From positions 49,936-113,935 of the forward strand of contig JAEUHZ010000048.1 in NCBI GenBank assembly GCA_016795205.1: a stretch of DNA of 64,000 bases, given 5' to 3'. A program made the position numbers and the translations under genes. Below the pieces are notes generated by a model that saw nothing but the letters and a program-made list of their open reading frames with translations, had not been told where the DNA came from and did not search any database. This document shows, one piece after another, positions 8,701-17,227 of the stretch (the first letter of the stretch is position 1; the number at the start of each line of letters is the position of its first letter). This stretch comes from Planctomycetota bacterium. Its GTDB lineage: Bacteria; Planctomycetota; UBA1135; GCA-002686595.

Positions 8701-9527
8701 GCGGCCAAGTTGGACCGTGCGCGGGCCAGCTCCGGGGCGTCCGCGGGCAGCACGACGGCGAGCCGGTCGACGGCAGCCTGCTTGATCTCGACGGAGCGCT
8801 CGATCTCCCCGAGATCGTGGAGCACCATCGCCTGGCTGAGTAACGCGCGCTGGATGTCGCGGTGGCCGGGAGGCAGCGTGCGCACGCGGTGGGCCAGCAC
8901 CTGCTCGAAGGCCGACAGGGCAAGCTGCAGGTCTCCGGCTCGGTACACCTCGCCCGCCAGCGTCCACAAGCACTCGGCGAGCAGCGAGCTGTTCGCGCCA
9001 GCATCGGCCGCGAGGATCGCGCGCACGCCGCCAGCCGCCCACACGGCCTGCTCCAGCGCGCCCTCGGGCTGCGCGCCTGGCGACGCGGCGCGCTCCTCGT
9101 CCAGTCGTGCGCGGAGCGCGCGCGTGGCCTCGGTCTCGTGCGTGATGGCCACGAGCAGCTCGCAACGGCCGGGCCGCCCCTGCGCGCGGATCGCGACCAG
9201 TTGCCCGGCTTCCACCTCCGCTCGCACCAGCGCGCTCGTGCCGTCGCCGCCGTCGTCGTCCGTCGCGCTCGGCCGCCCCGGCACGTCCACGACGAGCCGC
9301 GGATCTGTGTCGGCCGAGCAGCACCAGATCCAGGCCGTCCCCGAGAGCGGTGCGCGCCACACGCAGCTGCGCTCGCCCTCCGCGGCGCTGTCGGCCGTGG
9401 GTCGCTCCAGCACGAACTCCGCGCGAACCTCCGCGGTCAGCTCCAGCTGCGCGCTGCCCGCGGGAACGGCCGGCGCGGCCTGCGTGGCGAGTGCGGCTGC
9501 GAGGAGCGACGAACTGGCGGGCAGCAT
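5796..9527 (-). CDS. exported TPR protein with C-terminal CHAT (caspase-like) protease domain
   Basis: This is a 1243-residue protein. The N-terminus (MLPASSSLLAAALATQAAPA) looks like a short export signal, and a bacterial pre-peptidase-like beta domain may occupy about residues 30-130. Residues about 150-800 are degenerate tetratricopeptide repeats with the TPR pattern ...LGEIERSVEIKQAAVDRL.... The last ~300 residues form a CHAT domain: the catalytic histidine is His1063 in LHLATHG and the nucleophile is Cys1147 in FSACETALG, followed by the conserved VLCSVWPVPDDAT segment. TPR-CHAT proteins are proteases (caspase/separase clan) often tied to regulated proteolysis or defence. No obvious substrate gene is adjacent. 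The frame stays open upstream to 11414, but that part only mirrors the ABC-F gene on the other strand. Confidence 0.85.
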   Translation of the reverse strand: MLPASSSLLAAALATQAAPAVPAGSAQLELTAEVRAEFVLERPTADSAAEGERSCVWRAPLSGTAWIWCCSADTDPRLVVDVPGRPSATDDDGGDGTSALVRAEVEAGQLVAIRAQGRPGRCELLVAITHETEATRALRARLDEERAASPGAQPEGALEQAVWAAGGVRAILAADAGANSSLLAECLWTLAGEVYRAGDLQLALSAFEQVLAHRVRTLPPGHRDIQRALLSQAMVLHDLGEIERSVEIKQAAVDRLAVVLPADAPELARARSNLAAGLAELGRNEEALAIFRAVLESAAVHAPENRELRSGLRSNIAVLLLRQGDLAGAREAHETGLQQAESELGPESAELAGLRLNYALLCSRIGDCARARELLGASLRVLEARFDQRSMRLLSAQRLAAEVLRVCGDLPAARALAERALPGHRAVLGADSADVQRLTETLGTILAEEGRLLEARDLLEPLLALREQRLPAGSEDLESLRVNLSNVFGELGDGQRASLLLEQAIAGLSQVLSPSHPWLLLAQRNLAEERRRLGDFAGCLALQERLADLIDDASDPQGTARAELRIAMGATYFALGRLDLAEELSAEGLEILAEDPVRNALFLRIARSNLALARVSQGDLQGARRQLEAQLAALPSSSGELDLDALHTHLQLADLFARDGDVVALAGEARQILAGVERLAERSRSGLSVREADLLSRALRTPLQGLVTCTSTRPLPEFDLELVRLDQLLRELPLARAAALRESLAAGAGGDHAGRLEQLSTRITQLARQPDAGTELASAVGERARLERQVLSQAVPSAGSALPAFDLGCVRARLGLDGAGVAYVTTRDQLGQWPDGRQRSQHQLMAFVLRSDGPPGRVHLGPWGPIEAAIDAWRTAIVAAGPARGLAGTGGEPEDGPARAAGTRLRELVLDPLAEHLKGVRRLHVTLDGALSSVPLDALPEGAPESTSVVGDRLRIGWHETLFELCAPAPPADADGFLVAVGDVDYGATEFDADPGSTTWTARAAVAGPAFPALPATRVEVEALARAWPGSEEQVLTLTGARASEPLLRAAAPRARYLHLATHGWSAPEALARTADAAHLRDALVPRAEDSRDRTRIGLCPLTFSGLALAGIAAGEGGAGPRAGALDGEELASWDLSRCVLAVFSACETALGTYQTGRAADGLQRAARIAGVRQVLCSVWPVPDDATSELMRAFYAGLWQHGLAPDEALWRAKVALRARVDAAGVPIHGPHDWAGWVLWGPAP

Positions 9528-9738
9528 GGCACGCAGCGAGGTCGTGGGACGGGTGGCAGCGGGAAGGCCCGAGGAGCCTAGCAGGACCGCGAGGAGGGAG
9601 ACGCCGCCCGACCCTCGGCCGAACGGCCACGGTTGGATCCCTGGTCCCAAAGCGCCGCCGGGCCGGGGGCCGGTTCGTGGCCGGCGCGCAGCCTGGGGAT
9701 CGGGCGCGCGCTCCCCGCCGGCGCGCCGGGCGAGCGCG

Positions 9739-9758
9739 TAGGATTCCCGCCCCCGATG
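9739..9758 (+). promoter_or_regulatory. -10-like hexamer close to start codon (ABC-F gene)
   Basis: TAGGAT at 9739-9744 is followed by 11 bases and the ATG at 9756, without a Shine-Dalgarno sequence. This predicts a very short leader or none. Confidence 0.5.
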
Positions 9759-11675
9759 ACGATCCTGACCCTCGAGAACGTGCAGAAGCACTTCGGCGCG
9801 CAAGCCGTGCTGCGCGGCGCCAGCCTGCGCATCGCTGCCGGGGAGAAGGTCGGGATGGTCGGCCGCAACGGCGGCGGCAAGACCACGCTCCTGCGGCTGA
9901 TCGAGGGCCTCGACCAGCCGGACTGGGGCGTGGTCCAGATCCCGCCCGGAATCCGCATCGCACACGTGACGCAGCGGCCGGAGTTCCCGGCCGGCACGAC
10001 CGTGCGCCAGTGGGTCGAGTCGGGGCTCGACGATCTGCACGCGACGATGCGCGAGCTCGACGAGGTCAACCACGCGACGAGCGAGGCATCGGGCGAGGCG
10101 CTCGAGCGCCTGATGAAGCGGCACGACGTCTTGTCCGAGCGCATCGACCACCTGGGTGGCTGGGACACGGGCCGGCGCGTCGAGACCGTGCTGTCGGGCA
10201 TCGGGCTCTCCGAGGCGCTGTGGGACCGCGAGGCGCGCACGCTGTCGGGCGGCGAGAAGAGCCGCACGGCGCTGGCGCGCGAGCTCATCGCGGGCAGCGA
10301 TCTGCTGTTGCTCGACGAGCCCACGAACCACCTCGACCTCGAGGGCATCGAGTGGCTCGAGGCGTTCCTGCATGCGCTCAAGTCGGCCGTGCTCGTCGTC
10401 AGCCACGACCGGCGACTCCTGTCCCGCGCCGTCGACTCGATCGTGGAGCTCGAGCGCGGCGAGCTGGCGCGCTATCCGGGCAACTACGAGCGCTACGTCG
10501 AGCTCAAGGCCGAGCGCTACCAGGCGGAGCTGCGCGCGTGGGAGCAGCAGCAGGACTTCCTGCGCAAGGAGGAGCAGTTCATCCGCCAGCACATGGGCAG
10601 CCAGCGCACGGCCGAGGCCAAGGGGCGGCAGAAGAAGCTGGAGTCCGTCGTGCGCCTCGCGCGACCTTTCCACGACGTGCGCAAGCCCGTGATCCGCGCG
10701 CCGAAGGCCGACCGCGCCGGTGAGATGGTGCTCGAGGCGCGCGATCTGTCGGGCGGCTACGGCACGAAGTCGGTCTTCTCTCGCGCCAGCTTCCGCATCG
10801 CGCGCGGCGAGCGCATCGGCATCGTGGGACGCAACGGCGCGGGCAAGACCACGCTGCTGCGCATCCTGGCCGGCCGCGCGCAGCCGCTGGGCGGCGAGCT
10901 CGACTTCGGCCACCGCGCCGCGTGCGGCTACCACGACCAGGACACGAGCGCGCTCTCCGACGACGCGACGCCGTTCGTGACGATGCGCCGTGCGTGGCCG
11001 CAGCTCTCGGACCAGGAGATCCGCGACCACCTGGCGAAGTTCCTGTTCCGCGGCGACGAGGTGGACGCCGAGATCCGGACGCTCTCGGGCGGCGAGCGCG
11101 CGCGCTTGTGCCTGGCGCGGCTCGTGCTCTCGAATCCGAGCTGGCTCGCGCTGGACGAGCCCACGAACCACCTGGATCTCGCGGCGCGCACGGCGCTCGA
11201 GGAGATGCTGGGCGAGTTCCAGGGCGCGCTGGTCGTCGTGAGCCACGACCGCGAGTTCCTGGACGGCCTGTGCACCGTGATCCTGGAGGTCGACGGCGGC
11301 GAGGTGCGCCGCTTCGAAGGCAACTACAGCACCTGGCGCGCCGCGCAGCTCTCGGCCTCCGACGACGCGAAGAGCGCCTCGCGCGCGGCGGCCGTGGCCG
11401 CCAAGCCGGCGCACAAGGGCGTACAGAAGCCCGCTGCGAAGTCCGAGGAACCGAAGAAGACCTCCACCCCAGGCAAGGTCCGCAACCCCTGGGCCTTCGA
11501 GAAGCTCGAGCAGCGGATCATCACGCTCGAGGCCGAGCTGAAGACGCTGCAGGACGCACTCGCGACCGAAGCAGTCTGGCGCGACGCCCAGAAGCTCAAG
11601 GACACGCAGATGCGCACGGCCGAGGTCGAGCGTGACCTGGCCGAGGCCAATCAGGAGTGGGAGAACTGGGGCTGA
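9756..11675 (+). CDS. ABC-F family ATPase (Uup/EttA-type)
   Basis: This is a 639-residue cytoplasmic protein with two ABC cassettes and no membrane segments. Cassette 1 has Walker A GRNGGGKTT (about residues 37-45) and signature LSGGEKSR. Cassette 2 has Walker A GRNGAGKTT and signature LSGGERAR. Each is followed by the ABC-F hallmark LDEPTNHLDL. The linker between cassettes is basic and helical (AERYQAELRAWEQQQDFLRKEE-like, cut here), and the C-terminal ~80 residues form a predicted coiled coil, as in Uup. ABC-F proteins act on the ribosome to resolve stalled or antibiotic-bound states. It is transcribed divergently from the TPR-CHAT gene across 228 bases in which I see only the promoter motif. 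Confidence 0.9.
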   Translation: MTILTLENVQKHFGAQAVLRGASLRIAAGEKVGMVGRNGGGKTTLLRLIEGLDQPDWGVVQIPPGIRIAHVTQRPEFPAGTTVRQWVESGLDDLHATMRELDEVNHATSEASGEALERLMKRHDVLSERIDHLGGWDTGRRVETVLSGIGLSEALWDREARTLSGGEKSRTALARELIAGSDLLLLDEPTNHLDLEGIEWLEAFLHALKSAVLVVSHDRRLLSRAVDSIVELERGELARYPGNYERYVELKAERYQAELRAWEQQQDFLRKEEQFIRQHMGSQRTAEAKGRQKKLESVVRLARPFHDVRKPVIRAPKADRAGEMVLEARDLSGGYGTKSVFSRASFRIARGERIGIVGRNGAGKTTLLRILAGRAQPLGGELDFGHRAACGYHDQDTSALSDDATPFVTMRRAWPQLSDQEIRDHLAKFLFRGDEVDAEIRTLSGGERARLCLARLVLSNPSWLALDEPTNHLDLAARTALEEMLGEFQGALVVVSHDREFLDGLCTVILEVDGGEVRRFEGNYSTWRAAQLSASDDAKSASRAAAVAAKPAHKGVQKPAAKSEEPKKTSTPGKVRNPWAFEKLEQRIITLEAELKTLQDALATEAVWRDAQKLKDTQMRTAEVERDLAEANQEWENWG

Positions 11676-11702
11676 GGCGAGCGCGGCCGGGGTGCCGCCC
11701 GA

Positions 11703-12761
11703 TCAAGACTGCACGCGCCGCCCGTCCTCGAAGCGCACGCGCTCGCGTTCCGTCCCGTCCTCGTTCCAGTAGATCCACGTGCCCTGGCACTTCCCGTCGA
11801 CGTACTCGCCTTCCGAGGCCTTCGTGACGCCGTCGGCGTGCCAGTGCGTCCAGGGTCCGTGCGCGCGGCCCGCGACGAACGAGCCCGCATCGGACAACGT
11901 GCCGTCGTCGCGATGGAAGACCCAGGGGCCCTGCTCCTGGCCCGCGACGAACGAGCCCTGCTGGAGCAGCACGCCACCCGGGGCGCTGTAGGTCCAGGAG
12001 CCATCCTCGAGTCCCGCCGCGTAGTGCCCCTCGCTGGCCAGCGAGCCGTCGGCGTGCCAGGTCGTCCAGGCGCCCGCGCGCTGGCCATCGACGTACTCGC
12101 CGCGCGACGCGGGCGCGCCGGTCGTGTGCCACGTGCGCCACGTTCCGTGCTTCCGGCCGGCGCGGAAGGTCCCTTCCTCCGCCGCGCGGCCCTCCTCGTC
12201 CCACGAGCTCCAGACGCCGTGCTGGAGACCGTCGACGAACTCGCCGCGTGTCCGCTGGCGCGTGTTCGAGGGCCAGAAGTAGGTCCACTCGCCGCGCGGC
12301 ACGCCCAGCTCGAACGAGCCGGTCTGCACGCAGCGCCCGTTCTCACGGTAGAAGCGCCAGGGTCCGTGCGGCGCGCCGCGCACGTAGCCGCCCTCGGCCT
12401 CGAGCCGCCCGCTGCCATAGCGGTAGGCCCACACGCCGTGCTTGTGCCCGTCCACGTACTCGCCGACGACGTCGGGCGTGCCGCTCGAATGGAACGAGCG
12501 GAACGGGCCGTGCAGGACCCAACCCCCGTCGGGACCGCGCGCCTCGGCGCGCTCCTCGCGCAGGCCGCCGTGCGTGTAGCGCTCGACGACGACGCGCGTC
12601 GACGGCTCGGGCTCGGTCGCCTCGGCGGGCGCGGCGCGCGGCGCCGGCGCGGCCACAGCCGCGGGAGCACCGGGGCGCGACGGCTCGGCGGCACGCTCCG
12701 GCGCGCTGGCGCAGGCCGCGGCCAGCGCGACGACGCTCAGGGCCGGGACGAGCGCCTTCAC
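11703..12761 (-). CDS. predicted lipoprotein with MORN-type (YwqK-like) repeats
   Basis: This is a 352-residue protein that starts with a signal peptide ending in VVALAAACAS, giving a probable lipobox cysteine at residue 17. A proline/alanine-rich linker follows. The rest is eleven tandem repeats of about 23 residues with the pattern HGxWxxWxxxGxxxxxGxYxxG. These are typical MORN_2 repeats, as in proteins annotated YwqK antitoxin-like. The last repeat ends in YWNEDGTERERVRFEDGRR. Its GTG start overlaps the DUF1501 stop as GTGA, so it is translationally coupled to that gene. Toxin-antitoxin function is unlikely for an exported copy; a surface or scaffold role is my inference. Confidence 0.7.
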   Translation of the reverse strand: MKALVPALSVVALAAACASAPERAAEPSRPGAPAAVAAPAPRAAPAEATEPEPSTRVVVERYTHGGLREERAEARGPDGGWVLHGPFRSFHSSGTPDVVGEYVDGHKHGVWAYRYGSGRLEAEGGYVRGAPHGPWRFYRENGRCVQTGSFELGVPRGEWTYFWPSNTRQRTRGEFVDGLQHGVWSSWDEEGRAAEEGTFRAGRKHGTWRTWHTTGAPASRGEYVDGQRAGAWTTWHADGSLASEGHYAAGLEDGSWTYSAPGGVLLQQGSFVAGQEQGPWVFHRDDGTLSDAGSFVAGRAHGPWTHWHADGVTKASEGEYVDGKCQGTWIYWNEDGTERERVRFEDGRRVQS

Positions 12762-13993
12762 GCCCAGAATCCCGTCAGCGGCTCGTGGCGCGCGCCCAGG
12801 ATCGGGGCGCTCTCGACGCCGAACCAACGCTCGAGCACGCTGGCATAGACCGTGCGGAAGTCCGTGGTGTGGATCAGGTCGCCGTCGTGGAGCTCCGTCA
12901 TGGAAGGATGCCGGCCGAAGAGCCCGCCCCGGACCGGCGTCCCGCAGAGGAACAGCGGCCCGGCGGTGCCATGGTCGATCCCGTTCGAGGCGTTGTCGGC
13001 CACGCGCCGTCCGAACTCCGAGTACACGACGACCAGGCAATTGTCGCCGGCCGGGGTGCCGCGCAGGTCGTCCAGGAGGGCCGTCAGCCCCAGGTCCAGC
13101 TCGCCCATGAGCTGGTCGTGGCGGCGCCGGTGGTCCTCGTGCGTGTCGTAGCCGTAGTGCGCGACGGACACGACGCGCACGCCGATCCCGCTCTGGATCA
13201 GGGCGGCGGCGGTGCGCAGATCCTGACCCACGTCGGAACGCGGGTACTCGACCCGCGGCTCGTAACGTGCCGCCGCACGCCGCACCTCGGCCGAGCTGAC
13301 GTTGGCGTTCGCCGCGATGCCGCGGATCGTGTCCACGGGCCGCGCGCCGCCCGGCTGCATCGCGCCCGTCCGGCGCGCGGCAGCCTCGGCGATGGCCTTG
13401 CCGTTCTCCGCCCAGCGGTACGCCGGCGGCGAGTCGAAGCACACGATCGGGTGCGTGCTCGAGTGCAGCGAGTACGGCAGTGACTGGCCGACGTGCACGG
13501 CGTGGGGCTCCGCGCGGTCGTCGGGGTACAGGCGCGCCATGAGGCGCCCGATCCAGCCGTCGCCCGAGGCCCGCCCGGTGAGCTGGCCCGTGTGCCAGAT
13601 GTCGAGCGACGTGAAGTGCGAGTGGTTGGGCGACGGGTAACCGACGCCCTCGACGATCGCGAGCCGCCCCTCGTCCCACACGCGCCGCAGGCTCGTGAGC
13701 TTGGGGTGGAAGCCGCGGTAGTCGTCGAGTCGCAGCACGCGCTCGGGCGCGATGCGGGTCCGTGGGCGCGAAGCGTGGTAGAGGTCCTCGCCGAAGGGGA
13801 TCACGGTGTCCAGACCGTCGTTCCCGCCGTTCAGCTCCAGGAGCAGCAGCGTGCGCGGCGCCTCGGTCGCGCTCGCTCCGGCCGGCGCCGCCCAGGCCCG
13901 CGTGCGGCCCGAGAGCAGGAAGCCCGCGCCCAGCAGCGCGCCCCCGCCCAAGAGCACCTGGCGGCGGCCGTAGTTCGAATGCGTGTCGTTCAT
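12758..13993 (-). CDS. DUF1501 family protein with Tat-type signal
   Basis: This is a 411-residue protein. The N-terminus carries twin arginines before a hydrophobic core (YGRRQVLLGGGALLGAGFLL), consistent with Tat export. The body shows the DUF1501 hallmarks LLLLELNGGNDGLDTVIP, a YPSPNHSHFTSLDIWHTG segment near residue 110, and a C-terminal VVVYSEFGRRVADNASNGIDHG block. This is an alkaline-phosphatase/sulfatase-superfamily-like arrangement of metal-ligand residues. DUF1501 and DUF1800 proteins are nearly always neighbours in planctomycetes; the function is unknown. Here it follows the DUF1800 gene by 31 bases and is coupled to a MORN-repeat lipoprotein. Confidence 0.9.
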   Translation of the reverse strand: MNDTHSNYGRRQVLLGGGALLGAGFLLSGRTRAWAAPAGASATEAPRTLLLLELNGGNDGLDTVIPFGEDLYHASRPRTRIAPERVLRLDDYRGFHPKLTSLRRVWDEGRLAIVEGVGYPSPNHSHFTSLDIWHTGQLTGRASGDGWIGRLMARLYPDDRAEPHAVHVGQSLPYSLHSSTHPIVCFDSPPAYRWAENGKAIAEAAARRTGAMQPGGARPVDTIRGIAANANVSSAEVRRAAARYEPRVEYPRSDVGQDLRTAAALIQSGIGVRVVSVAHYGYDTHEDHRRRHDQLMGELDLGLTALLDDLRGTPAGDNCLVVVYSEFGRRVADNASNGIDHGTAGPLFLCGTPVRGGLFGRHPSMTELHDGDLIHTTDFRTVYASVLERWFGVESAPILGARHEPLTGFWA

Positions 13994-14024
13994 GGCGTCA
14001 CTCGCGTGTCCGTCGTGGTGTTCC

Positions 14025-15650
14025 CTAGTGGAGCTGCGCCTCGGGCAGGCTCAGGACCAGGTGCGCGAAGCGGCGCAGCAGGTCCTCGGCCTCGGGCGAA
14101 TCGAGCAGGCCTTCGGCCGGCACGCCGCGCGCCTCGCGCTCGCGACCCAGCCAGGCCGCCGGCTCGGCGACCATCGGCTCCTCGAGCGGCACGGCCAGCA
14201 CGCGGTCCATGAGCACGCGCGCGATCTCGCGATCCGAGCGCGCGCCGGCCGCGCGCACGAGCGCGACCAGGTCGATGTGCGGCGTCCAGCCGCGCTCCTG
14301 GATCGTGCGGATGTGGTTCAGCCCGTTCGTGCGGCTCACGCGGTCCGTGCGGCGGCGCCCGGAGTCCGTCATCGTCAGCAGGCCGGGCTCGAACTCCTCG
14401 TCGACGACCAGGCTCGTCATCTCCACGAGGCCCAGCATCGCGCCCGTCACGTTGCTGCGGTTCATGAGCGTCGCGGTCGTGATCCACGACATGCCGCCCT
14501 CCCAGCCCTTCACGCTGGGTGGCCAGAACAGGCGCTGGCCCAGCATGTCGGCGCCGTTCAGCAGCACCTGCCCGGGAACCTCGAAGCCCAGGCGCCGACA
14601 GGTGCCGACCAGGAACTCGACGGGGCCCTGCACGCGAGCACCCAGGATCTCGTCGCGGTAGAAGGCGTCGTCCAGGAACAGGCGCCGCAACAGCGCGCCG
14701 ACCGCGTAGTCCTGCTCGCGCAGGAAGCGCGCGTAGTCCTCGACGCGCTCGGGGTCGGGCTCCTGGCCCTCGAAGTAGTGCAGCAGCTTCCCCGCGATGA
14801 ACCGCGCGCAGGCCGGCTGCTCGAGCACGACGTCGACGCACTGATCGCCGTCGAGCTGGCCGGTCACGCCCAGGAACGACTTCTGCCCGAAATCGTGGAC
14901 CAGCCGGTCGAACACGAACCGGCTCTCGCGGTCCGTCCAGCCGGTGAACGCGCGCGCCGCCTCCTTGATGTCCTTCTCGGTGTAGTTCCCGTCGCCGAGC
15001 GAGAACAGCTCGAGCAGCTCGCGCGCCCAGTTCTCGTTGGGGTGCGCCTTGACGTTCTCGGCGTTGTCGAGGTACTCGAGCATCGCCGGCGTCTTGCCGA
15101 TCCCGTGCGCGAGCGTCCGGAACGACTCGAGCGCGTTCGCGCGCAGGAAGCGCACCTGCTCGATCATCTCCTGGCTGTTCCCGACCTCCTTGATCGAGGT
15201 CGCGAAGTGCCCGTGCCAGAAGATCGTCATGTGATCGCGCAGCGGATCCTCGCCGCGGATCATGCGCTCGAGCCACCAGTCGCCGTACTTGTTCAGCGCG
15301 ACGATGATCTCGATCTGGTGCCCGGTGAAGTTCTCGCGCCGGCGCGTGACGAACTCGTGGCGACCGGCCGGGTCTTCCAAGCCGCCCGGGAGGCTCGCTC
15401 CGGGCAGCACGTGCGGGCTGGGCGTGAGCCGCGGGTCGGGGAAGAACGACGCCACCGCGGCCTCGCGCCCCAGGGCGGCCAAGCGCGCGACCTCGGCGGG
15501 GTCGCCGCCGAAGCCCGCTCGATTCAGGAGGTGCTCGGCGAGCCGCGCGTCCCAGCGGGCGATCGGCGCGGGTGCGACGGCGGTGCCCCCCGGGCCCGAA
15601 GCAGGCGCGAGGGCAGCGGAAGCGACGAGGACGCCTTGGACGCACCACAT
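14025..15650 (-). CDS. DUF1800 family protein
   Basis: This is a 541-residue exported protein of the DUF1800 family. After a signal peptide (MWCVQGVLVASAALAPASG) come the family landmarks HLLNRAGFGG, the MIRGEDPLRDHMTIFWHGHF block, NENWARELLELFSLG, and a C-terminal half ending in a helical region LLRRFAHLVLSLPEAQLH. I chose the ATG at 15650 over a longer frame because it starts directly with a signal peptide. On the minus strand a TTGACA is present at 15727-15722 with a GACACT 17 bases further on, a plausible promoter. The partner gene for DUF1501 is the next one downstream. Confidence 0.88.
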   Translation of the reverse strand: MWCVQGVLVASAALAPASGPGGTAVAPAPIARWDARLAEHLLNRAGFGGDPAEVARLAALGREAAVASFFPDPRLTPSPHVLPGASLPGGLEDPAGRHEFVTRRRENFTGHQIEIIVALNKYGDWWLERMIRGEDPLRDHMTIFWHGHFATSIKEVGNSQEMIEQVRFLRANALESFRTLAHGIGKTPAMLEYLDNAENVKAHPNENWARELLELFSLGDGNYTEKDIKEAARAFTGWTDRESRFVFDRLVHDFGQKSFLGVTGQLDGDQCVDVVLEQPACARFIAGKLLHYFEGQEPDPERVEDYARFLREQDYAVGALLRRLFLDDAFYRDEILGARVQGPVEFLVGTCRRLGFEVPGQVLLNGADMLGQRLFWPPSVKGWEGGMSWITTATLMNRSNVTGAMLGLVEMTSLVVDEEFEPGLLTMTDSGRRRTDRVSRTNGLNHIRTIQERGWTPHIDLVALVRAAGARSDREIARVLMDRVLAVPLEEPMVAEPAAWLGREREARGVPAEGLLDSPEAEDLLRRFAHLVLSLPEAQLH

Positions 15651-15698
15651 GGGGACGAGGGCAGCGCCGGAGGGGCAGTCCGGATACCTGCAGATCGA

Positions 15699-15727
15699 AG
15701 TGTCCCCCTGCCGGAAAAACCTGTCAA
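15699..15727 (-). promoter_or_regulatory. candidate promoter for the DUF1800-DUF1501-MORN operon
   Basis: On the minus strand, a consensus -35 TTGACA (15727-15722) is followed after 17 bases by GACACT (15704-15699), a weak -10. Transcription would start near 15692, about 42 bases before the DUF1800 ATG. The interval is noticeably richer in A and T than its surroundings. Confidence 0.45.
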
Positions 15728-15858
15728 GGCGCGCGGGCCTCATCCCGGGCGCGCGGCGTGCGGCGCGACTCGGAGCTCATGAGGGAATCCCGAGCCGGCG
15801 CTCGTCTGGCGCGTGGGCCGGCGGCGCGGACTCGCTCGCCAGAGGGCCTCGTGGGGCG

Positions 15859-17217
15859 TCAGAGCAGGAGCAGGCGCTCGATCGCGGCCTCGGGATCCCG
15901 CGGCAGATCGAGTCCGCTGATCGTTCCGAGCGCGCGCCAGGCGGCATCGCGCACGCCTTCCTCCGGAGCCGACAGCAGCGCGGCCATGGGCCGCACGGCC
16001 GACAGCGCGCGCAGGCTCTCCAGCACCTCGCAGGCCAGGAGCTGCAGGGCGGGCTCGGACCGCTCCAGGACGATCGCGACGTCCTCGGCCAACGATTCGC
16101 GCCAAACGCGCCGGCCCGCGTAGCCCCGCAGCGCGGCCGCCACCCGCTCCGGCTCGCGTGCGGCGAGCTGCGTCCGAAGCCGCGGACGCTCGACCTCGTT
16201 CCAGCGCAGCTCCTGCGCCAGCCACGCGATCCACGGATCCGGCGTGGCCGAGAAGCCGTAGCCGCTGATCTTCCGCAGGCCCCACAGCGCCGACTCGCGC
16301 ACGCCTTGGTCCTCGTCGGCCAAGCCGTCGATGAGCAGCTCGGCATGCGAGCCGTCGTCGAGCGTGCCGATGGCTTGGTAGAGGCTGCGGCGGTACTCGG
16401 GGCGCGCCAGGGCGAGCTCGCCCGTCATCCACTCCACGAAGCCCAGGACGACGTCCGCGTCCATCGACGGACCGACACGTTGCGCGCCGGCCACGCACAG
16501 GGGCGCCAGATCGCGCTGCACGCGTGCCGCCTCGGCCAGGACGCGCAAGGCTCGCGGATCACGGTCCACGGCGACGGCTTCGACCACGCATTTCGCGGCC
16601 GCGCGGTCGGCCGTGCGGACGATGTCCCCCGCGCGCTCCCAGGCACGCGGGTCGCGCGCCAGGATCGCCGCCGTGGCCTCCCGCAGCGCTTCGCGCGCGG
16701 GTCGCGTGAGCGCCTCGGGCTCGCCCGGCTTGCGCGGCGCGAGCGCCACGATGCGCTGCAGGTCGGCTGCGCCCCCCACGGCACCGAGCAAGCGCACGGC
16801 GGCGAGCGACACGCGCGCATCGCCCTCGGCCGCGGACTCCAGACGAGCCGCGAGGCTCGCGCGGACCTCGGCACGCGGCCAGCGCGCCAGCGCGCTGAGC
16901 AGGATCGCGCGCTGCGGCCCGCTCAGGATCTGGAAGGCGTCGTCGGGCTCGACGGCCGGGACGCGCTCCTCGATCAGGACGTCGAGCGCCGCCTCGAGCA
17001 GGCCCGGGGCAGCGCCGGCGATGCGCTCGGCGAACGGCCGGACCGGCGCGTCGGGCGCACGCCGCGCCGCGCGGAGCGCAGCGCCGATGGTGGCCGCCGG
17101 GCCCACGGCCGGCGCGTGGGTGGGCGGTGCGCCGCCGCTCTCCGCGCGCGCCGGGACGGGGCTCGTCGCCAGGGCGAGCAGCGACAGGATGGCCAGGATC
17201 GACTGCTGGGGCTGCAT
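15859..17217 (-). CDS. exported HEAT-repeat-like protein
   Basis: This is a 452-residue protein with a clear signal peptide (QSILAILSLLALATSPVPARA). The mature part is almost entirely alpha-helical, with alanine/leucine-rich helix pairs typical of HEAT-like repeats, e.g. LLIDGLADEDQGVRESALWGLRKISG cut here, and PMAALLSAPEEGVRDAAWRALG. No catalytic motif is visible. It lies 10 bases downstream of the PilX-like gene and is the last gene of the pseudopilin operon. A role as a periplasmic scaffold for the pilus-like assembly is inferred from position only. Confidence 0.65.
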   Translation of the reverse strand: MQPQQSILAILSLLALATSPVPARAESGGAPPTHAPAVGPAATIGAALRAARRAPDAPVRPFAERIAGAAPGLLEAALDVLIEERVPAVEPDDAFQILSGPQRAILLSALARWPRAEVRASLAARLESAAEGDARVSLAAVRLLGAVGGAADLQRIVALAPRKPGEPEALTRPAREALREATAAILARDPRAWERAGDIVRTADRAAAKCVVEAVAVDRDPRALRVLAEAARVQRDLAPLCVAGAQRVGPSMDADVVLGFVEWMTGELALARPEYRRSLYQAIGTLDDGSHAELLIDGLADEDQGVRESALWGLRKISGYGFSATPDPWIAWLAQELRWNEVERPRLRTQLAAREPERVAAALRGYAGRRVWRESLAEDVAIVLERSEPALQLLACEVLESLRALSAVRPMAALLSAPEEGVRDAAWRALGTISGLDLPRDPEAAIERLLLL

Positions 17218-17227
17218 GCGTGCCTGC

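Noticed and set aside
6291..8843. An 850-residue plus-strand open frame inside the TPR-CHAT gene.
   Set aside because: Composition is Gln/Arg/Ala-rich with no domain. The minus-strand frame encodes the TPR and CHAT motifs.
5796..11414. A 1872-residue open frame on the minus strand running through the ABC-F gene.
   Set aside because: The part upstream of 9527 is the mirror of the ABC-F coding frame (typical in GC-rich DNA). The TPR-CHAT protein starts at 9527 with an export-like segment.
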